The notes under the pieces: generated by a model
Seen by the model: only the letters and a program-made list of their open reading frames with translations
Database searches by the model: none
Told to the model about the DNA's origin: nothing
Shown here: positions 32,879-41,302 of the stretch, in pieces
Position numbering within the stretch: position 1 is the stretch's first letter
Layout of the letters: each line of letters begins with the position of its first letter
From: Panacagrimonas sp046594215
GTDB lineage: Bacteria > Pseudomonadota > Gammaproteobacteria > Nevskiales > Nevskiaceae
Assembly (NCBI GenBank): GCA_046594215.1
Contig: JBKJPX010000030.1
Location: 69,529 to 133,528 of the forward strand
Length of the DNA: 64,000 nucleotides
Direction: 5' to 3'
Program-made: the position numbers and the translations under genes

Positions 32879-34393
32879 TCAGGCGGCGCTATACCGGTTC
32901 TTGATCAAGCGCTTGAGCAGCTTCCCACTAGGCAACCGCGGCAGCTCCTGGTCGAACTCCACGCGACGCGGACACTTGAAGTGCGCGATGGACGCACGGC
33001 AGAACTCGATCAGCTCGGCCTTCAGCGCCTCGCTCGCATCGCCCGCCTCGCGCAGCTGCACCGCGGCCAGCACTTCCTCGCCCAGTTCCGGGTGCGGCAC
33101 GCCGATCACCGCAACATCCATCACCGCGGGATGGCCGATGAGGACGTTCTCCACTTCCTGCGGATACACGTTCACGCCGCCGGAAATGATCATGAAGGCC
33201 TTGCGGTCCGTCAGGTACAGGAAGCCGTCCGGGTCGAGATACCCGATGTCGCCGAGCGTGCTCCAGCCCTGCGCGTTGTAGGCGCCGCGCGTCTTCTCCG
33301 GGTCCTTGAAGTATTCGAAGGGCGGCATGCCGGAGAAGTAGACCGCGCCGGTCTCGCCCTGCGGCAACTCATTGCCCTCGTCGTCGCAGACGTGCGCGAC
33401 GCCGAGCACGGCCTTGCCGACCGAACCCGGGTGCGTGAGCCACTCGCCGGGCGCGACGGCGCACAGGCCGTTGACCTCGCTGCCGCCGTAGTACTCGTAG
33501 AGGATCGGACCCCACCACGCGAACATCGCGCGCTTGACCTCGGGCGGACAGGGCGCGGCGGCGTGCACCGCCATCTTCAGGCTCGACACGTCGTGCGCCT
33601 TCCGCTCTTCCTCCGGCAGCTTGAGCATGCGCACGAACATCGTCGGCACGAACTGCCCGTGCGTGATCTTGTGCTGCGCGACCAGGCGCAGCGCATCGGC
33701 TGCGTCGAAGTGCGTCATGCAGATCACGTGGCCGCCGGCACGCAGGATCGCCATGCACCAGCCCAGCGGCGCGGCGTGGTACATGGGTGCCGGCGAGAGA
33801 TAGTGGGTGGTGCCATCGACGCCGTAATACGCGGCCAGGAACTTGTCGAGCGGCGCTGGCGTACCGAAGGGCCGGCCGTCGAGCGCTCGCTTGATTCCCT
33901 TGGGCTTTCCGGTGGTGCCGGAGGAATAGAACATCACCAGGCCTTCGGCGGGCTCGTGCGTCACGGTGACCGTTGACGAGGTCTCCATCGCCGCGCGCAC
34001 CGAATCCCAGTCCGCGTCGTCGACGTTGATCGTGCGCGTGCAGCGGCTGCCTTCGGCGGCGCGGGCCGCGGTCTGCCGGTGCGCCGCCGAGGTGATCATC
34101 ACGGAGGACTCGGAGTCGGCCACGATGTACGCGACCTCGTCCGGCTTCAGGTGCCAGTTGATCGGCGTGTAGTACAGGCCCAGGCGCTGCGCCGCCCAGG
34201 CCGCGACGAAATACTCCGGTCGGTTCTCCATGAGGATCGCGATCACGTCGCCGCGCCGCAGCCCGAGCCCGTGGAGCTGGTTGGCCAGGGCGATCGAGGC
34301 ACGGTCGAGCTCACCGAAGCTCAGGCGGCGGCCGTCGCTCATCGTGATGGCGGGATCGGTCGGGCGCTGCTGGGCGTGGAGCGAGATGTGCAT
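32879..34393 (-). CDS. acyl-CoA synthetase (AMP-forming, ANL superfamily)
   Basis: 504 residues. The ATP-binding P-loop is FYSSGTTGKPKG, and further core motifs are YYGGSEVNG, LGDIGYLDPDGFLYLTDRKA and ISGGVNVYPQEVENVL. The catalytic C-terminal Lys lies in LPSGKLLKR. These enzymes activate a carboxylic acid as acyl-AMP and then acyl-CoA. The substrate is unclear: fatty acid, branched or aromatic acid are all possible. The start at 34393 (MHISLHAQQRPTDPA) fits the family, and the longer frame upstream is non-coding in character. Proximity to a wax ester synthase suggests acyl supply, but the genes are divergent and about 1 kb apart. Confidence 0.92.
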   Translation of the reverse strand: MHISLHAQQRPTDPAITMSDGRRLSFGELDRASIALANQLHGLGLRRGDVIAILMENRPEYFVAAWAAQRLGLYYTPINWHLKPDEVAYIVADSESSVMITSAAHRQTAARAAEGSRCTRTINVDDADWDSVRAAMETSSTVTVTHEPAEGLVMFYSSGTTGKPKGIKRALDGRPFGTPAPLDKFLAAYYGVDGTTHYLSPAPMYHAAPLGWCMAILRAGGHVICMTHFDAADALRLVAQHKITHGQFVPTMFVRMLKLPEEERKAHDVSSLKMAVHAAAPCPPEVKRAMFAWWGPILYEYYGGSEVNGLCAVAPGEWLTHPGSVGKAVLGVAHVCDDEGNELPQGETGAVYFSGMPPFEYFKDPEKTRGAYNAQGWSTLGDIGYLDPDGFLYLTDRKAFMIISGGVNVYPQEVENVLIGHPAVMDVAVIGVPHPELGEEVLAAVQLREAGDASEALKAELIEFCRASIAHFKCPRRVEFDQELPRLPSGKLLKRLIKNRYSAA

Positions 34394-34556
34394 CGGTGGA
34401 GTCAGACCCTTGAACGTGTTGGGCAGGAAGCGGAGCAGGAGCGAACCGTAGCCCGGACCCAGCGGCTGTGAAAAATAGACGGGGTTACCGGGCCTCCGCA
34501 AACCGGCCTGGGGAGGGTCTATTGGGGGCTCTGTAGACCGCCCTGAATGTAAAAGC

Positions 34557-35351
34557 TCAGGCTTCCAGCAGCACGGCCTGCAGCGCCTCGCGGCGTTCCG
34601 TCGTGAGCGCGCACTCCTGTTCGAGATAGCGCTCGACACCGCCGTATTTCCCGCTCAGCGTTTCGTAGGCGGCCTCGAGGAATTCGGGCCGCACGGACGC
34701 CAGCACGCGCAGCGCGCTCTCGGCGTGCCGGGGCAGAGTGTCCACGTGCAGCACCAACCGCAGCCGCGAACTGATGAGGCGCTCGAAGCTGTAGCGTCCC
34801 TCGGTCGCCATGTAGTCCTGCACGATCGTCTGACGGGGCACGCCCAGCGCTGCGAGCAGCATGGCCGACACGAAGCCGGTGCGATCCTTGCCAGCCGCGC
34901 AGTGCACGAGCACCGCGCGTGCACCCGGCTTGACCAAGTGTTCGAACAGCGCGCGCAGGTCGCCCACGTAGCTCTCCGGCATGCGGCGATAGTTCTCGGC
35001 CAGCGCCTCGTGCGCGCGGACGCTGTCGAACGCCGGATCGGCCAGCTTGCGGCTCCACTTGTCCGGCTGTACGGCCGAGAGCCCGGAACCCAGGTCCAGC
35101 GCCAGCAGCTCGAACGGCGCGTCCTTCGGCCAGTCGTTGGACATGCGGCGGCGTTCGCCGGGACTGCGCAGGTCGCAGACCAGGCCGATGTCCAGGCTTG
35201 CGAGCGTGGCGAGGTCGCGCTCGCTCATCTCGAGCAGGAGTTCGGAACGGAACAGGCGACCGCGGCGCACGCGGCGGCCGTCGCTGGTGGCGTGGCCTCC
35301 GAAATCTCGAAAATTCGGCGCGCTCTCGAGCAGGATCTGGTGGGGCGTCAT
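34557..35351 (-). CDS. tyrosine-specific protein phosphatase (MptpB-like)
   Basis: 264 residues with the Y-phosphatase2/MptpB-type signature. The N-terminus is NFRDFGGHATSDGRRVRRGR, a conserved LVCDLRSPGER follows, and the active-site loop HCAAGKDRTG (150-159) carries Cys151 and Arg157. Such proteins act on phosphotyrosine or phosphoinositides, and bacterial members often have broad specificity. There is no signal peptide, so it is probably cytoplasmic. It is divergent from the wax ester synthase (about 118 bases between starts) and downstream of nothing obvious on its own strand. Physiological substrate unknown. Confidence 0.9.
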   Translation of the reverse strand: MTPHQILLESAPNFRDFGGHATSDGRRVRRGRLFRSELLLEMSERDLATLASLDIGLVCDLRSPGERRRMSNDWPKDAPFELLALDLGSGLSAVQPDKWSRKLADPAFDSVRAHEALAENYRRMPESYVGDLRALFEHLVKPGARAVLVHCAAGKDRTGFVSAMLLAALGVPRQTIVQDYMATEGRYSFERLISSRLRLVLHVDTLPRHAESALRVLASVRPEFLEAAYETLSGKYGGVERYLEQECALTTERREALQAVLLEA

Positions 35352-35469
35352 GGGCGAAGTTTAACGGGCCACGGCGGCTAGTCGGCGCGCAGAGGGAAGC
35401 GGATAGACTGGCCACAAACCGGCGCCGCCCAGACGCACCGGACACGAGCGCATGCCTGCGGAGACCTCG

Positions 35470-36819
35470 ATGCGACGACTTTCGCCCACCGATGTTGCCT
35501 TCCTGTTGCTCGAGCGGCGCCACCAGCCGCTGCATGTGGGTGCCCTGTCGCTGTTCACGCCACCCGCCGGATCGCCGCCGGATTTCGCCGCGAAGCTCGC
35601 GGCCCAGCTGGCCGAGTCGAGCTCGGTCGCCCCACCCTTCGATCGCCGGCCGCTGTCGCGGCTGGGCGTCTTCTACTGGGAGGACGATCCGCACTTCGAC
35701 CTTGCGCATCATTTCGTGCACATGGCCCTGCCCAAGCCGGGCCGCATCCGCGAGCTGCTGGCCATGGTCTCGCGCGTGCACAGCGCGCACCTGGACCGCG
35801 CCTACCCGCTATGGCGCGTGTACCTGATCGAGGGGCTTGAGGACGGGCGCATCGCCACCTACATGAAGATCCACCACTCCGTCGTGGACGGGGTGTCCGG
35901 AATCCGGCTGTTCATGAAGTCGATGTCCCCCGACGCGATCGAATCCGCCGGCATGCCGCCGACCTGGGAGATCGGCAGTGGCCACCGGCCCACGCCGGTG
36001 CTGCGCGAAGCCATTCGCAAGATCGACCGCCTGCGCGCGGCTGCGGTCTCTGCGCCCAAGGTGCTGCGCGAACTGCGGCAGACCTACCGCGACGCGCGTT
36101 CGCACAACCCCGACGTCGTCACCTCCTTGCGCGCGCCGCGCAGCATCCTGAATCAGAAGATCACGGCCTCGCGTCGCTTCGCCGCGCAGTCGTACTCGAC
36201 CGCGCGCATGCGCGCGGTCGCCAAGACGCTCGAGGGCACGCTCAACGACGTGGTCATGGCGATGTGCGCGGGCGCCCTGCGTCGCTACCTGTCGAGCCTC
36301 AACGCCCTGCCTGACAAGCCGCTGGTCGCCGGCGTGCCCGTGTCGCTGCACCGCGACCGCGATAACGCCGAGCCCGGCAACGCCGTCACCTTCATGCTCG
36401 CGACCCTGGCGACGGACATTGCCGATCCGGTGAAGCGCTTCGAGGCCATCAAGGGATCGATGGACTACAACAAGCAGCGATTCCAGTCGATGAACCAGAA
36501 CGAGCTGCTGGCCTACGCGGTGGGCCTGCTTGCGCCGGGCTTCGTGAACATGGCGGGCAACTGGGAGCGCATGCCCATCAACGTGGTGATCTCTCACGTG
36601 CCCGGCCCGCGCACGCCGATGTTCTGGCAGGGCTGCGAACTCGACGGTCTGTATCCGGTTTCGCTGGTCATGGACGGCATCGCGCTGAACATCACCTTGG
36701 TCAGCCGCGCCGAGCAGGTCGACTTTGGTCTCATCGCGTGCCGGCGCACGCTGCCCAGCGTGCAGCGGCTGCTCGATCACCTCGAGGAAGCACTCGTCGA
36801 GCTGGAGCAGGCAGCTTAG
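35470..36819 (+). CDS. wax ester synthase / diacylglycerol acyltransferase (WS/DGAT)
   Basis: 449 residues, near the 458 of Acinetobacter AtfA. The N-terminus MRRLSPTDVAFLLLERRHQP is the family start. The acyltransferase motif HHSVVDG (135-141) matches HHxxxDG, with His136 as catalytic base. Conserved NDVVMAMCAGALRRYL and VVISHVPGPRTPMFW follow. It esterifies fatty acyl-CoA with fatty alcohol (wax) or diacylglycerol (triacylglycerol). The start at 35470 is preceded by GGAG at the right distance. An ATG at 35452 would add six residues. It pairs functionally with the fatty acyl-CoA reductase at 20590. Confidence 0.92.
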   Translation: MRRLSPTDVAFLLLERRHQPLHVGALSLFTPPAGSPPDFAAKLAAQLAESSSVAPPFDRRPLSRLGVFYWEDDPHFDLAHHFVHMALPKPGRIRELLAMVSRVHSAHLDRAYPLWRVYLIEGLEDGRIATYMKIHHSVVDGVSGIRLFMKSMSPDAIESAGMPPTWEIGSGHRPTPVLREAIRKIDRLRAAAVSAPKVLRELRQTYRDARSHNPDVVTSLRAPRSILNQKITASRRFAAQSYSTARMRAVAKTLEGTLNDVVMAMCAGALRRYLSSLNALPDKPLVAGVPVSLHRDRDNAEPGNAVTFMLATLATDIADPVKRFEAIKGSMDYNKQRFQSMNQNELLAYAVGLLAPGFVNMAGNWERMPINVVISHVPGPRTPMFWQGCELDGLYPVSLVMDGIALNITLVSRAEQVDFGLIACRRTLPSVQRLLDHLEEALVELEQAA

Positions 36820-36868
36820 GAAACGTTGACAGCTCGGGCGCTGTCTTTACCATCGATACGTCCACGTG

Positions 36869-37495
36869 ATGGCGGCGCTCATGGCTCGAATTCGGTTACT
36901 CGCAGTGATCGGCATGACGACGGCGATGTCGGGTCCCGTGGCCGCGACGGATGTCTACAAGACCGTCGACGCGGATGGCGTGGTCCATTACTCGGACACG
37001 CCGCCCAGCAAGAACGCCAAGCCGATCGTGCTGCCGCCGATCCAGGTGGTCGGGCCGGCCCGGGGCTCCGCGTCTTCGTCCTCGGCGCCGTCTTCGGCCG
37101 TGCCAAGCGGCCCCGACATGACCGGTGCCGCGCCGCTGAGCGTGAGCATCGTGTCACCCGCTCCCGACGAGACCTTCCGCGGTGACGACCGCACCCTGCC
37201 CGTCAGCGTGCGCATGAACCAGCCGCTGCCAGATGGCTACGGCTTGCTCTACCTGCTGGACGGCACCGCACGGAACGACAAGCCGACCCGCGCGCTGAAC
37301 TACTCCATGGACGGCGTCGAACGTGGCGAGCACATGCTCACCGTGGTCACCATCAACGGCGGGGGCAAGGAGGTGGGCCGCGCGGCCCCGGTGATCGTCC
37401 ACATGAAGCCGCCAACGGTGCAATTGACGCAGGAGCGGAAGGCGGAGCGCGATGCAAACCGTCCCAACCCGCGGCCGATGAATCCAACGCCCTGA
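36869..37495 (+). CDS. DUF4124 domain periplasmic protein
   Basis: 208 residues. The signal peptide is at about residues 1-26 (IRLLAVIGMTTAMSGPVAA). A DUF4124 domain follows: DVYKTVDADGVVHYSDTPPS. Then comes a Ser/Pro-rich linker and a Big-like beta domain (SVSIVSPAPDETFRGDDRTL...LLYLLDGTARNDKPTRALNY). The tail is Pro/Asn/Arg-rich. Such proteins often precede ntrB-ntrC in Xanthomonadales, and here ntrB starts 165 bases further on. Function unknown. The start is at 36869 (preceded in frame by a GTG) or at the later ATG 36881. Confidence 0.82.
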   Translation: MAALMARIRLLAVIGMTTAMSGPVAATDVYKTVDADGVVHYSDTPPSKNAKPIVLPPIQVVGPARGSASSSSAPSSAVPSGPDMTGAAPLSVSIVSPAPDETFRGDDRTLPVSVRMNQPLPDGYGLLYLLDGTARNDKPTRALNYSMDGVERGEHMLTVVTINGGGKEVGRAAPVIVHMKPPTVQLTQERKAERDANRPNPRPMNPTP

Positions 37496-37659
37496 GGAGA
37501 TTGGAAAAAAGGCTGCCTGCGCGGGACTGGGGCGTGCGTACGAATTCGGAGCAGCTCGGTGCGTTCGGCGGGCATATGCACCACAACGGTGCGAAGACCG
37601 CCGGGATTCGATAGCCTTTCGGGGCGCTCGCGTGGCGCGTCTTTTGCAATTTCGGCTTC

Positions 37660-38739
37660 ATGAAATTCGTGCCCCGCTCGCGCGTGGCCTCCGACGTGGT
37701 GCTCGACGGTCTGACCACGGCCGTGATCTGCCTCGACGCGAAGCTGTCCGTCGCCTCCATCAACTCCGCAGGTGAAAGCCTGTTCGAGGTCGGCCGCCGG
37801 CACGCGGTGGGCGAACCGCTGCTGCAGGCCATTCCTTCCTTCTCGCCGCATTCCAAGCGGCTCCAGGGCGCGCTCGATTCCGGCACCGGCTTCATCGAAC
37901 GCGAGATGGGCCTGCGTAGAGCTGGTGAGTCCATCACGCTGGACTGCACCGTCACGCCGATCCTGCTGGGAAAGGGGAGCGGCCTGCTCATGGAGTGCCT
38001 GTCGCTGGATCGCCACTTGCGCATCTCGCGAGACGAGCTGCTGCTGTCGCAGCACCAGGCCTCGCGCGAACTGATCCGTGGCCTGGCGCACGAGATCAAG
38101 AACCCGCTCGGCGGCATCCGCGGCGCAGCCCAGCTGCTGGAAAAGGAACTGCCCGATAGCGGCCAGCGCGAATACACGGGCGTGATCATCCGCGAGGCCG
38201 ACCGGCTGCAGAACCTCGTCAACCGCATGCTCGGCCCCAACCGCGCGCCGCAGAAGGCGCCGGTCAACATCCACGAAGTGCTCGAACACGTGCGGCAGCT
38301 TTGCGAGGCCGAGGGCGCGCTGGATATCCAGTTCCTACGCGACTACGACCCCAGCATCCCGGAGATCGTCGCGGACCGCGAGCAGATGATCCAGGCCGTG
38401 CTCAACGTCGTGCGCAACGCGATGCAGGCGATCGCCGGCGGTCGTGGCGAAGGCGCGGTGACCCTGCGCAGCCGCACGCGCCGGCAGTTCACGATAGGCG
38501 GCAACCGCTATCGCTTGGTGATCCAGATCGATGTCGAGGACAACGGCCCGGGTATCGCGCCGTCGATGATCGACCGCATCTTCTACCCGATGGTCACAAC
38601 GCGGCCCGAAGGCACCGGCCTGGGTCTGCCGATGGCGCAATACCTCATCCATGCACACGGTGGCGTGATCGAGTGCCGCTCGCGGCCCGGCTGCACCGTG
38701 TTCTCGATGTACCTGCCCCTGAGTGGGGAAGCCGGCTGA
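37660..38739 (+). CDS. glnL: nitrogen regulation sensor histidine kinase NtrB
   Basis: 359 residues, like E. coli NtrB (349). The N-terminal PAS domain (about residues 10-125) lacks membrane segments, consistent with a cytosolic sensor controlled by PII. The H-box is LAHEIKNPLGG with His144 phosphorylated. N, G1 and G2 boxes are NVVRNAMQAI, DNGPGI and GTGLGLPMAQ. It phosphorylates and dephosphorylates NtrC in response to PII and nitrogen status. The downstream ntrC starts 23 bases later. glnA, the usual neighbour, is not in the window. Confidence 0.95.
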   Translation: MKFVPRSRVASDVVLDGLTTAVICLDAKLSVASINSAGESLFEVGRRHAVGEPLLQAIPSFSPHSKRLQGALDSGTGFIEREMGLRRAGESITLDCTVTPILLGKGSGLLMECLSLDRHLRISRDELLLSQHQASRELIRGLAHEIKNPLGGIRGAAQLLEKELPDSGQREYTGVIIREADRLQNLVNRMLGPNRAPQKAPVNIHEVLEHVRQLCEAEGALDIQFLRDYDPSIPEIVADREQMIQAVLNVVRNAMQAIAGGRGEGAVTLRSRTRRQFTIGGNRYRLVIQIDVEDNGPGIAPSMIDRIFYPMVTTRPEGTGLGLPMAQYLIHAHGGVIECRSRPGCTVFSMYLPLSGEAG

Positions 38740-38762
38740 CGACGGATGAAGCAGAAGAAAAT

Positions 38763-40289
38763 ATGACCAAGGCATTGGAAATCTGGGTCGTGGACGACGA
38801 CGAGTCGATCCGCTGGGTAATGCAGAAGTCGCTGATGCGCGCCGGTATGAAGGTGCAGACCTTCGAAGGCGCGGCGGAGCTGTTCGACGCGTTGTCCGAA
38901 GACACCCCGGACGTGCTGATCACCGACATCCGCATGCCCGGCGTTTCAGGCCTGGAGCTCATGGAGCGCGTGCGCCACGAGAAGCCCGGCCTGCCGGTGA
39001 TCGTGATGACGGCGCACTCCGACCTCGACGCCGCCGTGGCCAGCTACAAGGGCGGTGCGTTCGAATACCTGCCCAAGCCCTTCGACGTGGACGCGGCCGC
39101 CGAGCTCGTGCGACGCGCCGCCGCGCGACGGGTCGCGCCGGAGCCGCTGCCGGAACTCGGATCGACTGCAATCATCGGCGAGGCGCCGGCGATGCAGGAC
39201 GTGTTTCGCGCGATCGGTCGCCTGTCGCAGTCGCAGATCACGGTGATGATCACGGGCGAATCGGGTACCGGGAAGGAGCTCGTCGCGCGCGCCCTGCACG
39301 TCAATTCCCCGCGTGTCTCCAAGCCCTTCATCGCCGTGAACACCGCGGCGATTCCGAAGGACCTCATGGAGTCGGAATTCTTCGGCCACGAGCGCGGCGC
39401 CTTCACGGGCGCGCAGACGCAGCGCAAGGGCCGCTTCGAGCAGACCGATGGCGGCACGTTGTTCCTCGACGAGATCGGCGACATGCCGGCCGACCTGCAG
39501 ACGCGCCTGCTGCGCGTGCTGCAGAACGGCGAGTTCTACCGCGTGGGCGGCGTCTCGCCGGTGAAGGTCGACGTGCGCGTGATTGCCGCTACGCACCAGG
39601 ACCTGGAAACCTTGGTGAAGGAAGGACGTTTCCGCGAGGACCTCTATCACCGCCTCAACGTCATCCGCGTCCGCATCCCAAGCCTCGCCGAGCGTGCCGA
39701 GGACATCCCGCTGCTGATGCGCCACTTCCTGGTGTCCGCTGCCAAGGAACTGCAGTCGGAGACCAAGCGGGTCACGCCCGAGGTCATGGAACGGCTGCAG
39801 GGCTTCGCATGGCCCGGCAACGTGCGCCAGCTCGAGAACGTGTGTCGCTGGCTGACGGTGATGGCGCCCGGGCAGGATGTGCACCTGAACGATCTGCCGC
39901 CAGAACTGCGTGAACCCGCGGTGCGCGTGTCGATTTCCGAGGCCGTGGCAGCAGCGCCTGCACCGCCGCCGTTCACGCCGCCGCCGATGGCAAGGCCGAC
40001 GTCCACGACGGGCGAGGCCGCGGCGACACCAGCGTCGATCCCGCAGCCATCGGCGCTCAGCCCGGCGCGCGACGAATCCTGGTTCGACACGCTCAGGGCC
40101 TGGGCCGACGGTGAATTCGCAGCCGGCCGCAGCGCGCTGCTCGACGAGGCCATGCCGGTGTTCGAGCGCACCCTGATCCAGTCTGCGCTGCAGGCCACCA
40201 AGGGCCAGCGCCAGGAAGCTGCCCGCCGCCTCGGCTGGGGCCGCAACACGCTGACGCGCAAGATCCAGGAACTGGGCATGGACGATTAG
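38763..40289 (+). CDS. glnG: nitrogen regulation response regulator NtrC (sigma-54 activator)
   Basis: 508 residues with three domains. The receiver phosphorylation site is Asp55 (LITDIRMPG). The AAA+ sigma-54 activator has Walker A GESGTGKE (165-172) and the sigma-54 contact loop GAFTGA (212-217). The C-terminal Fis-type HTH is IQSALQATKGQRQEAARRLG. Between the AAA+ and Fis domains lies an unusual Pro/Ala/Thr-rich linker (about 395-440, EAVAAAPAPPPFTPPPM), longer than in E. coli (469 residues overall there). It activates nitrogen assimilation promoters with RpoN. The start at 38763 follows the ntrB stop by 23 bases. Confidence 0.96.
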   Translation: MTKALEIWVVDDDESIRWVMQKSLMRAGMKVQTFEGAAELFDALSEDTPDVLITDIRMPGVSGLELMERVRHEKPGLPVIVMTAHSDLDAAVASYKGGAFEYLPKPFDVDAAAELVRRAAARRVAPEPLPELGSTAIIGEAPAMQDVFRAIGRLSQSQITVMITGESGTGKELVARALHVNSPRVSKPFIAVNTAAIPKDLMESEFFGHERGAFTGAQTQRKGRFEQTDGGTLFLDEIGDMPADLQTRLLRVLQNGEFYRVGGVSPVKVDVRVIAATHQDLETLVKEGRFREDLYHRLNVIRVRIPSLAERAEDIPLLMRHFLVSAAKELQSETKRVTPEVMERLQGFAWPGNVRQLENVCRWLTVMAPGQDVHLNDLPPELREPAVRVSISEAVAAAPAPPPFTPPPMARPTSTTGEAAATPASIPQPSALSPARDESWFDTLRAWADGEFAAGRSALLDEAMPVFERTLIQSALQATKGQRQEAARRLGWGRNTLTRKIQELGMDD

Positions 40290-40297
40290 GCGCGCGC

Positions 40298-40711
40298 ATG
40301 GTCGTGAGCGTTTTGCGCTCGCGCCTGCGCGAGGACGGACGCCCCGACTACTTCCAAGTGGCGCCGAAGATGGGCGAACCGGCCCGCACGATGCCGGACG
40401 ACGTGTCACACAAGGTCTTCGTCGCGGAGGACGGCGGGCGCGTCACGGTCGTGGAGTTTGCCGACGAGGCGTCGCAGCGCAACTGGGCGACGAACGCTGA
40501 GCACGTGACGGCCGAGAAGATCGGTCGCGAGTCTTTCTACAGCGAGTACAAGCTGCAGGCGTGTTCGGTGCTCAAGGAGTCAGGGTTCCCTTCGCACCAG
40601 CTGCTGGCGGTCGAGCATGGAAAAGGCCGGGCATCGCCCGGCCTTTTTTTGTTTTCAGAGCGGGAAAGAATCAGCCGTCCTTCAGGGCCTCGACCTGGAT
40701 CTGCAGCTTGA
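40298..40711 (+). CDS. antibiotic biosynthesis monooxygenase (ABM)-like protein, C-terminus anomalous
   Basis: An open frame of 137 residues. Residues 1-90 look like a small ABM ferredoxin-like domain (VVSVLRSRLREDGRPDYFQV, RTMPDDVSHKVFVAEDGGRV, EHVTAEKIGRESFYSEYKLQ). ABM-fold proteins include monooxygenases and dye-decolorising or heme-degrading enzymes, and the substrate here is unknown. The normal end would be near residue 93-95. Instead the frame continues about 45 residues, through its own terminator hairpin (40621-40655) and 41 bases into the convergent YceI gene. A lost stop or a frameshift near 40560-40600 is likely. Its start is eight bases after ntrC. Confidence 0.7.
   Translation: MVVSVLRSRLREDGRPDYFQVAPKMGEPARTMPDDVSHKVFVAEDGGRVTVVEFADEASQRNWATNAEHVTAEKIGRESFYSEYKLQACSVLKESGFPSHQLLAVEHGKGRASPGLFLFSERERISRPSGPRPGSAA
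40621..40655 (+). terminator. intrinsic terminator between the ABM-like gene and yceI
   Basis: A stem of GGCCGGGC / GCCCGGCC with an ATC loop, extended by AAAA on the left and seven T residues on the right, then GTTTT. The A run on the left means it can also terminate the convergent YceI operon. Confidence 0.92.
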
Positions 40712-41240
40712 CCTTGCCCAGTTCGCCGTCGGCCGCTTTGGTCATGCCGAAGTCCGCACGGTTGAACTCGCCCTCGGCATCGGCGCCGCAGACTTCCTTC
40801 TTGTAGAACGGGTGCTGGATGCACCTGAAGCTCTCGATCTTGAGCTTCACGGGCTTGGTGACGCCCAGCAGCGTGAGCTGGCCGTCGACCTCGCCCTTGT
40901 CGCCGTCGAGCTTGATCGTGCCCTTGTAGGTGATCGTCGGGTACTTCTTCGCGTTGAAGAAATCCTCGCCCATTGCGTGCTCGTTCATCTTGTCGTGGCC
41001 GAAGTCGACGCTGGTTGCGTCGATCGAGATGTCGACCGTGCCGGTCTTGGCGTCCTGGTCCAGCACCAGCTTGCCGGACGACTTGTTGAACTTGCCGCGC
41101 CAGAACGAGATGCCCATGTGCGGGGCCTTGAAGCTCGGATACGTGTGAGCGGGATCGATGCTGTAGTTCACCGGCGCGGCGAGGGCGGGCAGTGCGAGCC
41201 CCGCGGCGAGCGTGGCGGCTGCAAGGAGGGAAAGACGCAT
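40671..41240 (-). CDS. YceI family periplasmic protein (copy 1)
   Basis: 189 residues. The signal peptide is MRLSLLAAATLAAGLALPAL, with cleavage likely after LAA. The YceI lipocalin-like barrel follows: YSIDPAHTYPSFKAPHMGIS, KTGTVDISIDATSVDF, and VDGQLTLLGVTKPVKLKIES. Two Cys (CIQHPFYKKEVCG) may form a disulfide. YceI proteins bind long polyprenyl chains such as ubiquinone precursors in the periplasm. It lies 62 bases downstream of a second YceI gene and is the last gene of the series. The upstream extension of the frame crosses the other YceI gene and was not used. Confidence 0.93.
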   Translation of the reverse strand: MRLSLLAAATLAAGLALPALAAPVNYSIDPAHTYPSFKAPHMGISFWRGKFNKSSGKLVLDQDAKTGTVDISIDATSVDFGHDKMNEHAMGEDFFNAKKYPTITYKGTIKLDGDKGEVDGQLTLLGVTKPVKLKIESFRCIQHPFYKKEVCGADAEGEFNRADFGMTKAADGELGKVKLQIQVEALKDG

Positions 41241-41302
41241 GACGAAAGACTCCAGTGGTAGAGAAGCTTGATCAAAAATGCCGAGAAGACGACGTCGGAA
41301 AT

